Source: Acanthosoma haemorrhoidale (taxonomy: Eukaryota; Arthropoda; Insecta; Hemiptera; Acanthosomatidae). Taken from it: DNA of 64,000 nt. Under the pieces are notes generated by a model. That model made no database searches. It had not been told where the DNA came from and was given only the letters and a program-made list of their open reading frames with translations. The position numbers and the translations under genes were made by a program. Position 1 is the first letter of the stretch, and every line of letters begins with the position of its first letter. The stretch lies in the NCBI GenBank assembly GCA_930367205.1, contig OV884012.1, positions 152,845,405-152,909,404 on the forward strand. The letters are read 5' to 3'. Positions 12,470 through 24,418 of this stretch are shown in pieces.

Positions 12470-13335
12470 TAACTTCTTTACGAGAAGTTCCCCTCTTCTC
12501 GGACCAGAAAACAACTGCCTACCGTTCCATATTTAATCAATGGCGTCAATAGAGAGAGAAGGGTTTCCGGGCCGGTCACGATCCCGACACGGCAAAGGCT
12601 CGTACGTGGAAGTAGTAGCCCCTGATGGGCCGTATTAAAACACTTATTCGCTGTAGGCAGGAATGACTTGCCTATATAAGGCGGAAATTCTGTGCTTTTT
12701 TATACATTAAACAAATATATTAAACATTAAACAAAAAATTAAACATTTGAAGTGAACACTGCTCTCTCTCGCTGCACTAGCGCTTGCTGCTCTACTCGAC
12801 CCATGGCTTTCTTACTACATCTGCATCTCTCTTTCCCAACCTCGCTATGTTTTAGTCCGGCCTTGTCAGACCCCACACCTTCCTAGGATATGGATTCGTA
12901 TGATTCCTAGAATAACTCGCTTCGCCTCGCTAAAACTAGCCCATCCTTGGTTGAGATCTCTTCCATGCAGATGATGGGGCCCTACAAACTTTACCTAGTA
13001 GCGTCTCTCCCAGCGATTTATTCTGTCTCTTTCCGGTTCATACTCCCCTTTAGGATCCGGACGGTTTTCGCCTACCCTCAGATAACTGAGTGTCAATTCG
13101 TGGTCATTCCAAGACCGCATAAATTACCTATAATACCTACCCTGTACCTTTTCTTCTGAACATAGTGCACCTTCTAAGATCGTATTGAGTTTGATAAATG
13201 AACAAATACGAATTAAGCTGCCCGCCGACTAGTTAGCCAGCAAAGATCACAGGTTTATTCGCATCTCTTTCTGAAGCCAGCCGAGCGGTGACTGGGTCGA
13301 CAAGACTTCCCCCGGCGGGTGCCCCCACAGACATC
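12470..13335 (+). repeat. LTR-like element copy, near full length
   Basis: Follows the 24.4-kb copy along its whole length: gagaagttcccctcttctcgg, a TATA box at tatataaggcgg (12673), agtgaacactgctctctctc, ttagtccggccttgtcagac, the ttcgcctaccct block, and the cccgccgacta block. The AATAAA signal of other copies is mutated to aattaa near 13212. A ~40-bp ttaaaca-rich insertion lies at 12700-12745. No internal retrotransposon coding sequence flanks it, so it looks like a solo LTR. Confidence 0.65.
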
Positions 13336-14317
13336 ATGAGCTAAGGATTTTTTTTTTTTTTTTTTAAACTTACTTAGTCTCGACAGGAAATATAGGATGT
13401 GGGAAAAATAAAAGAAAAATTATTTTGGATTGATGAGTGCCTTTGACTAAGGGGAGTCCTATTTGAAGGATGTATGAGAAGGATATGGGGTGTGGGATGC
13501 CTAAAGGAGGCTGGCGGGTGTGGGAAGGTAGTGAAAGTCTACCTATGGTGGACAAAAAGGATATTAGTCCCGCTTTAGATGTCAATTAAAATAAAAGTAA
13601 TAAGTTGCACGGGAAGAAAAAAAGTCTTAAGGTATTCTCAAAAATATTAAATAACAATAATAATTCATTATTAGCCTTGAGTATACAAACGAGTACAATG
13701 GATGAGTTTTATTTGAGAGATGGGATTAGGGCAACGTTTTGAAATAACAGAGATGTTTTAAAGTACTTGAAAACCTAAAATCTCGCTTTAATCGACCCCA
13801 AGCCTACCTCTCGACAAAATCTTTTATTTATTCATACACTCACAGCTGACAATGAATTCAAGCTATACTAAAGCTTATATAATTACTAGGGAAAATAAAG
13901 CTAACTTCCATTAGTAACTGTTCCAACATTAACAAGTAGCAGTATGCGTGGCAAGGGAACAGGTACGTGCCACAGTCGATGCTAAAACTGTAATTATCCT
14001 CATTAAAAGTTTTACTGATGAAATTGTGGGAGTTAATGTTTACATTGATTTAATCATAACTTGGAACCCCCAAAAAAATATCATTTTCACTTCACAATTA
14101 CAAAAATATAAACTTATTTTCATTGGCGAGCGGCATTCGCCTATTTATAAATAATAATATAATTGAGTTGAAGATTTCGTAAGGGATTCGGCTTAGCTTG
14201 AGAGCTTACTTTAAGACAAGGCAGAACCTCGAAACTTTGTTTATTAATCAATTTGATGAGAACCACAACAACAATTTCTCGACAAACTGTTCTGCTTAAA
14301 ATGTAAATCTTAATCTT
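13336..14317. other. intergenic, no feature recognised
   Basis: Includes a T run at about 13350 and short frames without domains. Confidence 0.4.
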
Positions 14318-14527
14318 GCGGAAATGACGGAGTGCTAGCGGCTTGTGCTCCACCTCGACCTCTGTCCGGAAACGGCCCATATTACAGTCATTTGTTTCGT
14401 TTATTGGCGCAATTAAATTAATTAATTGAGTCAGTGATTTTATTTATATGGGCCGTTCCCGGAGTCTGCAATACCGGGTCAACCCGCGACAGAGGTGGAG
14501 CAAGCCCCTAGCACTCCGTCATTTCCC
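14318..14527. repeat. long imperfect inverted repeat (foldback)
   Basis: The left arm (14318-14382) contains ggaaatgacggagtgctag, cttgtgctccacctc and ggcccatat. The right arm (14446-14527) contains the complements atatgggcc, gaggtggagcaag and ctagcactccgtcatttcc. The right arm carries an extra ~17 bp. The ~63-bp loop is AT-rich. The structure could form a long hairpin and resembles a small foldback or MITE-type element. No coding content. Confidence 0.75.
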
Positions 14528-15552
14528 AAAAATCAGTTTAATCTTCTGGACCCCCGATGGGAGTCGTACCAGAGATTAAGCTGATAAGAACAGATACTAC
14601 ACTTTTAATCGATTCTTAAAGTCACACCAGTCGATTCTTAAAGGTTTTTAATTCGGTCAATATTCGATTTATTAAGTCGCTGAAATTTTCGTGGCAACCA
14701 AGCCGTGGATTAAATAGTGGCGACCTTAGTTGTGGACAAAATTTTTTTTTTTCACAGTTATGTTATTACTGCGTTACCGAATGGTGACGAAAAACAATTT
14801 GTAGTTTTAAGTTATTTACTTTTAATAAAAAAAAATGCCGTATTTATTTGAATTGCCATAAGTGAAAAAACAATCTGTCGACGTTTGGTATTTATCATTT
14901 GCAGACAACAGCTTTAAGTCCTTTCTTGGATGTTTACCATTTAAAGCTTACCCGTGAGCAGGTGGACTTTAACAGTTGCTATCCAGCCACTGTTAAACAT
15001 GCCAGGTTGTACGTATTTTATACAAGATCATTATGTATTCATATTTACAACATATCTATTTTATTTGTCAGTTCTCAATCCAATGGATATCAGGGAAAGA
15101 TAAGATAATTGTAGCTATCACTATTAAGTATGCTTAACTGTTATCAATTAATTAATTACTCTCGGTATAGTATAAAGTGGTATAGTAAATTTTTTTAGTA
15201 GGGCATCAAATTAAAGACACTCATGTTTAAAAACTGCAATAATCATCATTAAAACTGTCATTAGCATCGTGTTCGCAACTTTAACCCAATTAGTATACGA
15301 TATAACATTACGATTATAAACATATAATATGTAATATTTGTTGGGGCTTAAATGAACCTAAAGTAAGAAAAAGAACCTGATGCTAATTTTGAACACTTAA
15401 ATAAGTAATTGTGAAAAAGTTACTGAGATTATTTTCTTTTGTCATGTCCGGGTATACCAAAGTTCAGATTAGTTGAATAATTCTTTAGATCTTATAAAAG
15501 GCAGATATACCCGGATGAATAAACGAAAGACGTTGTCTTGGTGGAAAAAAAC
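14528..15552. other. intergenic, no gene recognised
   Basis: AT-rich. The segment around 15240-15300 (attagcatcgtgttcgcaac) resembles 55035-55060 and so is probably part of another dispersed repeat. Confidence 0.35.
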
Positions 15553-15655
15553 AAAAAAAAATGGGAGAATCGGGATTTGAACCCGGAATACTAATATCAG
15601 CCCTATGTTGACAAGAAACCTGATTACGTATTACCTACGCATGTGGGTCTATTGT
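15553..15655 (-). repeat. tRNA-like relic with perfect B box and T terminator
   Basis: On the - strand there is a perfect T-arm, ccgggttcaaatcccg, containing the Pol III B box. It is followed by a gattctccca-like 3' end and then a run of nine T, the form of a Pol III terminator. No matching 5' acceptor strand or clear A box is visible at tRNA distance. It is more likely a tRNA pseudogene or a SINE head than a working tRNA. Confidence 0.4.
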
Positions 15656-15814
15656 CACTAGTCTCTACAACGTCATGGAGACTATACATAATAAATAACA
15701 CCTAAGACATTATTATGCTACCGTGTGTTAGCGTTAGCCTGGGTGGTTTAAGATATAACTACGTAACTCTTTTCTATGGTAACATCTTCCTATGAACTCT
15801 CTTTGTTGCTACAG

Positions 15815-15973
15815 GCAAAAGAAATGGAACCAACTGAGGACGGAGAGAAAGTTATCAAGCCCAGTTTAAAAATCTTTGCAAAACAGACAAGCGATCCAAA
15901 CGTACCAGTAGACGAAATCCCCTCTCTCAAAATACGGTGGATTGACGAGACTGCAGAAGAAGCGAGCTCGAGG
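15815..15973 (+). CDS. orphan internal exon, unknown protein
   Basis: A 53-codon open segment with phase 0 at both ends. The acceptor is strong (ctctttgttgctacag) and the donor is agg|gtaatc. The translated stretch starts AKEMEPTEDGEKVIKPSLK and ends WIDETAEEASSR; it is charged and has none of the codon decay of the nearby pseudogenes. I do not recognise it. No partner exons were found within several kb. It may belong to a gene with long introns, or be the entry of the pseudogene that starts about 70 bp downstream. Confidence 0.4.
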
Positions 15974-16039
15974 GTAATCTTTATGCTTTTGAGTTGGGCA
16001 TATTTTTCTTTGGCTTTGGACGGAAGTTGAGACAGAAAA

Positions 16040-16800
16040 TTATCTGTACACCTGGTCAACAAGACTCTGGAAATATCTGAAAAACTCCTTGACCTCGTTC
16101 AGTTTCAAACAGGAGAAGGTATTTGAAAAGCTAAAAATCGTCCTTGAAGGATAAAAGGACATGCAAAAATTAGACAGCGTTTTCTGTGATGGGACTACTG
16201 CTATATGGTCGGTGCAAATAACGGCTGTATTGCATTGTTTGTAAATACCTCGTCTAAAATATCACTGCATCATTCACCAGGAAGTGGATTGTCCCAAGGA
16301 ACTGAAATTATCTTGTGTCCAAAAACCGGTGGTCGACTAAAGCAACGAAATATGAGCTCGTGCCCCAATGGGGAACATAAGTTCTCAATTTCGATGTTCG
16401 TTGGGTCTCAAGAGAAAAGTCTTTGGAAGGGTTCTAGGAACTAAGCACTGATGTCTCAACTTAACTAAAAGAAAATTAAGAACTTCCTCACATCTGTTCT
16501 CTTGTTTGAAAACAATGAATGGCTTTGTGATCTCACTTTCATCTGTGACATGGCTACACAACTAAACTTGTCGAACAGTCGGTTTCAAAATAAATCTAAT
16601 CGTTCACCAATACTGTTGTCTCATGATGAATCGTCCCCAGGAATACTTTATGTGACACATTTTTCTGAAAACCGACTGGTCTCATGTCTCTTGCATACAA
16701 GAACTCGCGGATCAAATTGAATTGGATCCTGACAAAGAGAAATATAAAAACAAAATTTCATCTCTTCTAAACCAGATTTGCTGACTCTGAGGGAGAAAAA
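16040..16800 (+). pseudogene. hAT-type transposase / GTF2IRD2-like pseudogene
   Basis: Successive frames on the + strand give LLDLVQFQTGE, FEKLKIVLEG, FCDGTT, MVGANNGCIALF, HCIIHQE...CPKELKL, ARAPMGN and NNEWLCDLTFICDM. This is the motif order of the hAT-derived domain of GTF2IRD2/ZBED-like proteins (DGAPAM, HCxxHxE, EWLxDLAFLxD). At least five frameshifts or stops separate the blocks. It would be a dead copy of a domesticated hAT transposase or of a hAT element. Assignment is from remembered family motifs. Confidence 0.6.
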
Positions 16801-17806
16801 TTCTGTTGTGATATTTTCATAAACCCCGTTTGCAATAAAACATACAAACCTGCAACAGTACTCTCCTGGAATTGAAAGTTAATTAATTGACCTACAATAC
16901 AAGGTTGTTCTCACATCAAAGTATTCCGAGAATATAACTCAAAACCAATCACCGGGTTATATAGAGTTTTGAAAGTTATTAAAACGGAAAGAGTCGCCTT
17001 CGTTACGTGATTTATCTCACCGATACGCTTGTCAATTAGATTCAACATATGGATACAATATATCGATATCAAAGATGAACTTTATAGAATACGACATGTG
17101 TTAGTAATAACCGACTGTCAATTGAAAAATTTACTCAGCTATCGAGTCCCCCAACATGGAACAGTTGATAAATAAAAAAACAATTACAAGCTCCACATTG
17201 CTAAGGCTCAATAGATATGATTTTATTTTTAAAAACCTTGGTTCGTTCGTGTTTTTTTTTTTTTACGCTCGTTTTTCAGGTACTTCTTGATAAATTCTTC
17301 GAATATTAAGTTGTTCTCATTATATTTTCTGATTGTTTAAATTTTATAAAATAAATAGCTACCTATCTAACTTGTCGTTCTTGAATTAAACTTCCTATTG
17401 CTTTGAATATCCATAGAAAATATAAGTGTCAATTGACTTTTGAGTTTGTAAAACCACGAATTTGACCCTAGAACTAAAAAGAAAAATTCTAAGAATTTTA
17501 AGAGGCTGTCCACATTGACTAAGGATTTTGTTAACTATCTGAAACATAGTCACTTGAGCTAGGGTAGAAAAGGCTCACAAATTTTCTGATTTCACTTTTA
17601 CTAATAATTAATCTTTTATTATACTCCATTTTAAGAAAAATAACCTTTGTCTAAATATAGCGACCCGTATACTTAAAAAACTGCTTGTCTATTCTATTGC
17701 CTGCGTTAATTAAGATATCGTCTTGTGTGTAGCTACTAGTACATTTATAATTGAGTCGAGCTGACAGTTTTCTACGTACACTTGATAAGAGCGCCAGTAT
17801 TCAATT
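16801..17806. other. AT-rich intergenic stretch
   Basis: No feature that I can support. Confidence 0.4.
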
Positions 17807-17855
17807 CTGACACCATAAGCATAATCATGATAACAATTTATGCTAATGGTGTCAG
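17807..17855. repeat. 18-bp stem hairpin
   Basis: ctgacaccataagcataa is followed after 13 nt by ttatgctaatggtgtcag, an inverted repeat with one mismatch in 18 pairs. The stem is too short for a typical animal pre-miRNA. It could be the core of a small MITE. Confidence 0.7.
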
Positions 17856-19870
17856 ATGAACCAGTACCTGTACTCACGGGGATAGAGTTTCATATACTTA
17901 GAACTATTAACTCTAATTATGAGATTTATTTTTTACCACGATCATGTCGGTTGTTAGTCATTATTATCACATCAACAGATATTCAAAAATATTATGATAC
18001 TTAAAACAAAAAATTACCTTCAGTTTTATTGTAAAATGCAATGGTCTCATTGTTTTTTCGTTATAATACAATATATAAAACGTTACAAATGTTAAAATGT
18101 CTCAAACCTTAGCTCAGAATCTATTTAAGATTTAAAGTTCTGAATGCCCTCTGCCCGCACCTCTTCGTAGTTAAAGAGAAATTTGAGAGCGTAAACCAAA
18201 AATAATTTCAATGATATTCCAAATTGTTTCAGCAACAAAGTTCGATCGCTATAAATAAAAAAATGGACACAATTGTTGACAGGCAAATTATCCTCGGATA
18301 TACTATTTTATTAGACCAGTGGAAGGTGACACGTGGCAACATAGCAAGGACCCTCCCTCCATAAGTGCGGCAACAGCGCACAACGTGCTCGGTGGGTAGT
18401 ATCACGCTCTCTTAATTTTATGGCACCAACTATCTATATCTATTGTTTTATTTTTAACTTTTTTAAATATTTATTTTTCTTTTTTAGTTTGTTCGTTTTA
18501 AGTAGTTGTTTCAAATCTGTTCGTTCATAGTCTGAATTATTCTGGACTCTGGACATGGTACGAAAAAGAAAAAAAATTCTGTTTTATTTTAAGATAAAAA
18601 TATATAAAAAACTCATTAAAACAAAATTCGATGAATACTGAGAGTACTAATCCACGGACTAACAAGTAAATATTGACATCTGGTAACTGGAAATGGTTGA
18701 TACCAATTTCAGTCAAAGTTACGAACTAAGCAAAAAGTGTCTTTATTTTCTACTAGCGGAGACAAAATGGTTTTAACCTTGAGTATTACATATTGAAAGA
18801 TTGTTACACCATTTATTTAATTTCTCGACATTAAGAAGCATGTCACTAGACAAAACCATTGCGCGATTGCATGTAAAGCTTCATGTGAATAGATGATTGT
18901 CAATTTTAGTCGTGGTATTGACCCCACTATGATTAACAATTAACAGACAAAGACAATATGTGCCAAATATGGGGTTCTGCTAACCGAGCTACCCTGTACG
19001 AGGATATGATCGTAGCAATATGAATCCTCCTTGGTAAAAGTCCAAGGTCGAAGCCTACTCCGGATTTAAAGTGTCTTGTTTTTCATGAGGTTAACTATGA
19101 TACCAAATTGTTAATTAGTCGTGAATTGGGCCGATAAAAATATTTTATTGCTTCATTTTCTATCGTCGCCCAACAAAGAAAAAAGGACTCGGCATTTCCA
19201 CTTGCAAGGTATATGTTGATCATAGCCAGAGAGGTATAGTGGTGACCTTCGATAGTCTGTTGGGTTAGGTAATGGAGGGAGTGCTGTGCAAGGTCACAGC
19301 CTGCGAGGGGAGGCACCCTACAGAGGGCCCCCACCTACCTAGGCTGCTACCTAGGGGTAGGTCATGCACGCTCTATTGTCACGGTAAGCTGTTCGAGCCA
19401 GCCATAATAGTTTCTATATTTAACTGTCATATCCTTGGTCATGTGTGAGGGATATGCTTCTGAGCCGAGATGTCCTCCTGTTAGGTAATTGCTGTCAACG
19501 ATGTCAGGTTAGCGTTGAGTATATTAGTAATACTTAGTCATTTAACGTAAATGAAAAAACGTCGTAGTTTTTATTTGTTATAATTATTAATAAAAGGGAA
19601 GACCTAACGAAACCGCCGGATTTAGAAGCCTTCAGAAAGAAACAGACAACCTCACCAATTAAGCTGTCTCCTTGTTCTCTCCAGGCGACCTTGCATTCTC
19701 GTGTATAGGATATATATTTATAATGGTAATGAATAATGTATGAGGAAGTGTAATTAGGGTATTCTTGATAGAATCTATGTTTGCTTACCTTTGATGTATC
19801 GTCTTCCAATGGGTGGTTCTTTATTTTAGATCCCCAAGGATCGGTATTTTGTGGACAGTCATAAGTCATA
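17856..19870. other. intergenic, no gene recognised
   Basis: AT-rich to about 18950. A tRNA A-box-like gtagctcggttagcag lies on the - strand near 18990, but its B box is not convincing. From 19160 to 19420 the sequence is richer in GC without a recognisable frame. Confidence 0.35.
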
Positions 19871-20249
19871 AGTTAAATAATCTTTGTAGAGGAGGAAGCG
19901 GCTCGACAGGTAGTCGTAATCTTTGTCAAGGAGAGTCTTTTAAAAGAAAAGAAAGAAGAGCTTTATTTCGAAGTAGAATCAAAACACTCGTATTTACAAA
20001 TATTAAGAGATAAGTTAGAACCTACTGGGTGGAATGTCTAAGCACAAGTGGGGTCTGGGGCTAAAGCTGAGACATATGTGAATATGAGAAGGGTTGTTTC
20101 AGGAATTTGGAGGGATGCGGTCGCTTACTTAAAAAATAACAAGAAACACCAGTGACTCCCACGAAGTCCCGAGGCAGGTATACACTAGAAGGGGCTTTTA
20201 GCATTGTATATAACATTAGGATTACAATATTCTTAGCATTATATAACTG
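19871..20249 (-). repeat. repeat A copy, near full length
   Basis: Starts agttaaataatctttgtag and ends cttagcattatataactg. It contains a small internal duplication of the start (aatctttgt at 19878 and again at 19918) and the same extra right-end block as the 1.2-kb copy. Confidence 0.75.
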
Positions 20250-20989
20250 TAGATAATGCGTATATTCTTTACGCTTTCCGGGGGTAATTTAGAGTTAAAC
20301 TTTATTTGTCAAACATCTCTAGACAGACTGTCAAAACGCACCGCACAAAATCTTTAAGTGAGAAAAGTTCTTAGGGTCACAGGCCTGAATCACTGAATTA
20401 CGAAATCAGTATAAGTGTTTGCTCATTTTAGAAGTTCGTGTTGACTCATAAGGGACTCGCAAATATTACAACTCATTTAAATAAGTATTGAATGAAAATT
20501 GTAAATAATTGTAAATATTTTTATCATCAATAGCAACCAATAGCAGCAACCTCAAAATCCCAATAGGCATTCAATCAGAAATCAAACCATTTTCAACTTA
20601 AATATTTAAATCTACACTGCTTTATGCTAAACGTAGCACCATGACAGTCTCAATTGATAATTTACGTCAAGGCGTTTTGAAAGCTGTTTATGAAATGTCA
20701 GCTCACAGGGTATGAGGAAAATGAATTAAAAACCAAACGTTAACGATATTATATTTGTTTATTTAAACATTTCCCATTTTTTGCAACACCCAACAAGGTT
20801 TTTCATCCCTTGTTCAAAGAAACTTTTTGCTTTCGAATCAATCAGTTCAAGAAATGAAAATTTTACCTAGCTTTCATTTTGGAATATTTTGTTTATGTTA
20901 ATTTGATGTTATTATTGATGATTGTTATGTGATTTCAGATCAGGTCATTGTTTTAAAGTTTAACTTTTAAGTTTGTCACGGTCGGATCA
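20250..20989. other. AT-rich intergenic stretch
   Basis: Nothing recognisable. Confidence 0.4.
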
Positions 20990-21160
20990 TGTGTCACGCC
21001 CCACTTGTCCATTTTTTCCGTTTTCCCAATAGCATGAAGGTGTCGTATAACAGAAGTATGACTGACGTTTAAGTGTTTTGAAGGTTCTCTGCTGGTCTGA
21101 TGTGTATTGGCCTCTACTAAAGGCTTTAATTCATCATCATCGAGTAAGTTTCTGACATTC
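20990..21160 (-). pseudogene. second mariner transposase fragment
   Basis: On the - strand the frames give LDDDELKPLVEANTHQTSRE, then KHLNVSHTSVIR, then (after a shift) KMDKWG. This is the part of mariner transposases that includes the second helix-turn-helix (TxRELAxxLNVSHTTVxRHL) and the start of the KLDKWVPHEL motif. It differs from the mariner at 6-7 kb. Only about 55 codons survive, broken by frameshifts. Confidence 0.6.
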
Positions 21161-22432
21161 GTTCCCGAGGGTTGTATTGCCAGAAACCAAGAGAACCACC
21201 AATATACAGTTCTTCATTGTACCATTACCTAAAGCCATTATTTTTAAAGGCTTCGGAAGCATTATGTCTAAGTTAAAATTCATATAAGAAAATAACTCAT
21301 TATTGATTTTATTGATAGTAAAAAATTACTGAAAACTAAAAGCTATAGCATAAAAATGAAAGATAAACGTCTACAGATTAATTTAATAATCATTGCGTTA
21401 GTGTTTGTAAACAAGAGGTGGATTATCACTGCCTAGCTAAACAGCGGAACTAATACAGAACATTTCAAAGCTTTAAATTGTTATAAAATTCCATGGGAAT
21501 GGGATAAAAGTATGGAATAACCGCCGTAACCTAGGCACTAGAGACGACAGAAGCGCGATGGCGGATTATCAGAGAAAGAAGCAGGCTCATTCGCGAGTCA
21601 AGGAGGTGGGGGAAGGGTTAGGGGGGTCGCGAAAAAAATGGCGACTCCGCCCATCTCTCTACAGCTCTATTATCTCGTCTTATCGTCTTAATTGTGTACT
21701 TAACGAGATCAATTACCAGCTGAAATAGTTCAAATTTAACCATTTAATTGTTATGGCCAGTACAAATGGCACTTATAACAAACAGGAACTTACTAAAAGA
21801 ATATACTTATAATGAACAATTATAAGGTGCGAGAGTGGGGGGGGGAGGAGGGGGGTATGACTGCTTTAAAGCGCTCTCTACCTGCTTTTGTTTTCCGATT
21901 CACCCCTTCCGTGCCTTTTAGATCGTCCCACCAATAACAATGGCTGTAGGCCTTTTCAATTTGAATCGTTTATAATTACACCAAATACGTTGAAGATCGG
22001 CTTTCATTGGCACATGGTATCAATTAATTAAGGTAATTATTAAGAACTATACTATATGGCGTACGGATCGATATAGTTCAAATGGCGGCCGAAAAACCGT
22101 TTGTTTTTTTCGCTGAAATACATACTACTGTACCTGACCGTTAATTTTTTATTTGAAAACATTCAGTGCTTTTCTTGGGATTTCACCCGAGTACAATATG
22201 TCTAGTCGGCTCATGGATCAAGGTCTGGAAGTTTTGTTTACATTGATTATAAATTGAATTGATATTTTTAAACATATAAACTTATACATCCTAGAAGATG
22301 CCTTATTTGTTTTTTCTACTTAACCCCACGTGTGTTAAAATTAATAATAATAAATTGTAAGCAATTTAATAGTTGTGGGTTGCTCTTTTTGCTACCAACC
22401 TCTTTTTTATAAATCGGTAAAAATATTAAGGG
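21161..22432. other. intergenic with a CpG-richer patch
   Basis: A patch at 21540-21660 is clearly richer in GC and CpG, with gcgatggcggattatcagag and a G-rich run. Another G run lies at 21838-21855. They could belong to a promoter, for example an upstream start of lin-28, but no exon can be defined. Confidence 0.25.
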
Positions 22433-22792
22433 TCTCGATCGGGTAACTTTTCAGTTGTCAACAGTTAAATAATCTTTGTATAGGAGATTCTTTTAAAAGA
22501 AAATAAAGAAAAGCTTTATTATGAAGTACAATCAAACACTGGTGTATACAAGTATTAAGATTTACGCTACTACATACTGGGTGGAATGTCCAGGAACAAG
22601 TGGGGTCTGGAGCTAAAGCTGAGACATATATGTATAAGAAAATGATAAGATTCTGGGAAGTAAGGAGGTTTTGGAGGGATGCGGCTGCTTACTCAAAAAT
22701 AACAGAAACCATCAGTGACTTCCATGAAGTCACAAGGCAGGTAAACAGTTCTGCTCAAGCCCCTCCTCCTTGTTCTTAGCATTATAAAACTG
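22433..22792 (-). repeat. repeat A copy with extended left flank
   Basis: A typical copy ending cttagcattataaaactg. It shares about 28 bp of extra left flank (tctcgatcgggtaacttttcagttgtcaacag) with the copy at 23740. Those two therefore derive from a longer parent or from a local duplication. Confidence 0.8.
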
Positions 22793-23739
22793 ATAAATGG
22801 AACAGACAGACAATCTTGCTGCCCCAATTAAATCTTGTTAATTACAAGAGCCGTGAGGGAAACTAATTAGTGATTTTGCAATGCAGTTATCTGAAACACT
22901 TGGTGTACTGTTTCTAGCCTAGGTATAGATCAATCGCAGATCGGCAAGTCGTGTAAACATCCACTTATAAATTTGAACTGCCGGAAACAAAATGATAATT
23001 TCATTAAGAACTAATTTCATGAACGGGTACCGTACCGTAGATACTTCCGGTGCTAGAGACGTACTTTTAACGAATCACGATTGATCAAGATAATATCATA
23101 ACATGCCCAAGTGATTTGGGAACCATTCTAAACCCTTTAACAATCCACGGGAATACCTTTGAGCTTTTTATTGAGTTACTGTTTTTACTGCCCCCTTGAC
23201 CGTAGGGAAAAATCTTAGTGAAATGAGCCAAATTGTTTTTTTTCACGATTTTAATTGTTGGATTTTAACTATTAACTAACGGCCGAATGTCGATACGTTG
23301 TGGAATATCACCTTTGAAATGTACAATTTAATCATTTATACAAAGCAGGACCCCCTCGAAAGAGCCTTTGAGCCCACACGGACATGGATGTCCTCTGGGA
23401 TTGAACGGAGGTAGATGATCCCAGGAGCACATCAGATATTCCTGTGTAGCGCCCACTAAAAGGGCAACTGGCCCACATATTAACTACATGCTAATGAGCA
23501 GAGGTGCCGGCCTGAGGTTATGCTCTCGGGCACAGATATCGGGAGAAGAACCTTCCACCATCCACGCTCCGGATGTCACATCCATAATTATCTACTACTA
23601 GACTGTTACGTAACTCCTTCCACATGAAAATATTTCTGACAACAACGTATAAAATCTTTATTCGGCTCATTTCTTTATGTAATTTATCAACATTTTTTAC
23701 AATATCCAATCCATTATTCAATTATGAACCTCCACGAGA
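22793..23739. other. intergenic spacer
   Basis: Contains a GC-richer stretch at 23345-23530 without a supported frame. No recognisable repeat. Confidence 0.35.
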
Positions 23740-24092
23740 TCTCGATTAGGTAACTTTTCAGTTGTCAACAGTTAAATAATCTTTGTATAGGAGAGTCTTT
23801 TAAAAGAAAAGAAAGAAAAGCTTTATTATGAAGTACAATCAAAACGCTGGTATATACAAATATTAAGAGTTACGTTACTACATGCTGGGTGGAATGTCTA
23901 GGGACGAGTGGGGTCTGGGGCTGAAGCTGAGACATATATGTATAAGAAAAAGATAATATTCTGGGAAGTAGGGAGTAAGGAGGGTTGCTTACTTAAAAAT
24001 AACAGGAACCATCAGTGACTTCCATGAAGTCACGAGGCAGGTATACAGTTCTGCTCCACAACCTTCTACTTGTTCTTAGCATTATAAAACTA
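23740..24092 (-). repeat. repeat A copy with extended left flank
   Basis: Closest relative of the 22.4-kb copy, sharing the left flank and the sequence aatctttgtataggaga. It lacks about 20 bp near the gggatgcggttgc block. Confidence 0.8.
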
Positions 24093-24328
24093 ACGATGAT
24101 GACTAGCTGAAGAGTGTAAGGTCACGAGAATTTGCGCGCGCAATTGTAAAAATCTGGTGCCAGACCAAACCAACAATCTGGTAAAAGACCTCTTTCTTTA
24201 ATTAATTCTTTAATTAAATAGAATGAAAAGTAACTGTATTCTGGCAGGATAATACAAATAATAAGGCTTCTAGCATAGATAATTAAAATAAACATGAAAC
24301 AGGATAACATGAGATATAAATTATTATC

Positions 24329-24402
24329 ATTGATTGGGCCTGGATTCAAAGCTGTGAGCTCACGGTCGGGCGCTCTATCCACTGGGCTGTATGCTAGTAT
24401 CG
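24329..24402 (-). repeat. tRNA-like relic
   Basis: On the - strand, cagcccagtggatagagcgc resembles an A box with D-loop, and about 30 nt later gctttgaatccag resembles a B box. Spacing is tRNA-like, but the acceptor strands do not pair well. Probably a SINE head or tRNA pseudogene directly beside the following LTR-like copy. Confidence 0.4.
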
Positions 24403-24418
24403 AATCTATTTAGACCCT

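Noticed and set aside
15553..15655. Functional tRNA
   Set aside because: Perfect T-arm and T-run but no pairing acceptor strand and no convincing A box.
17807..17855. microRNA precursor
   Set aside because: Stem of 18 pairs is shorter than needed for a usual animal pre-miRNA of about 22 pairs plus lower stem.
18961..19060. tRNA gene
   Set aside because: A-box-like and B-box-like pieces lie on opposite strands and do not fold together.
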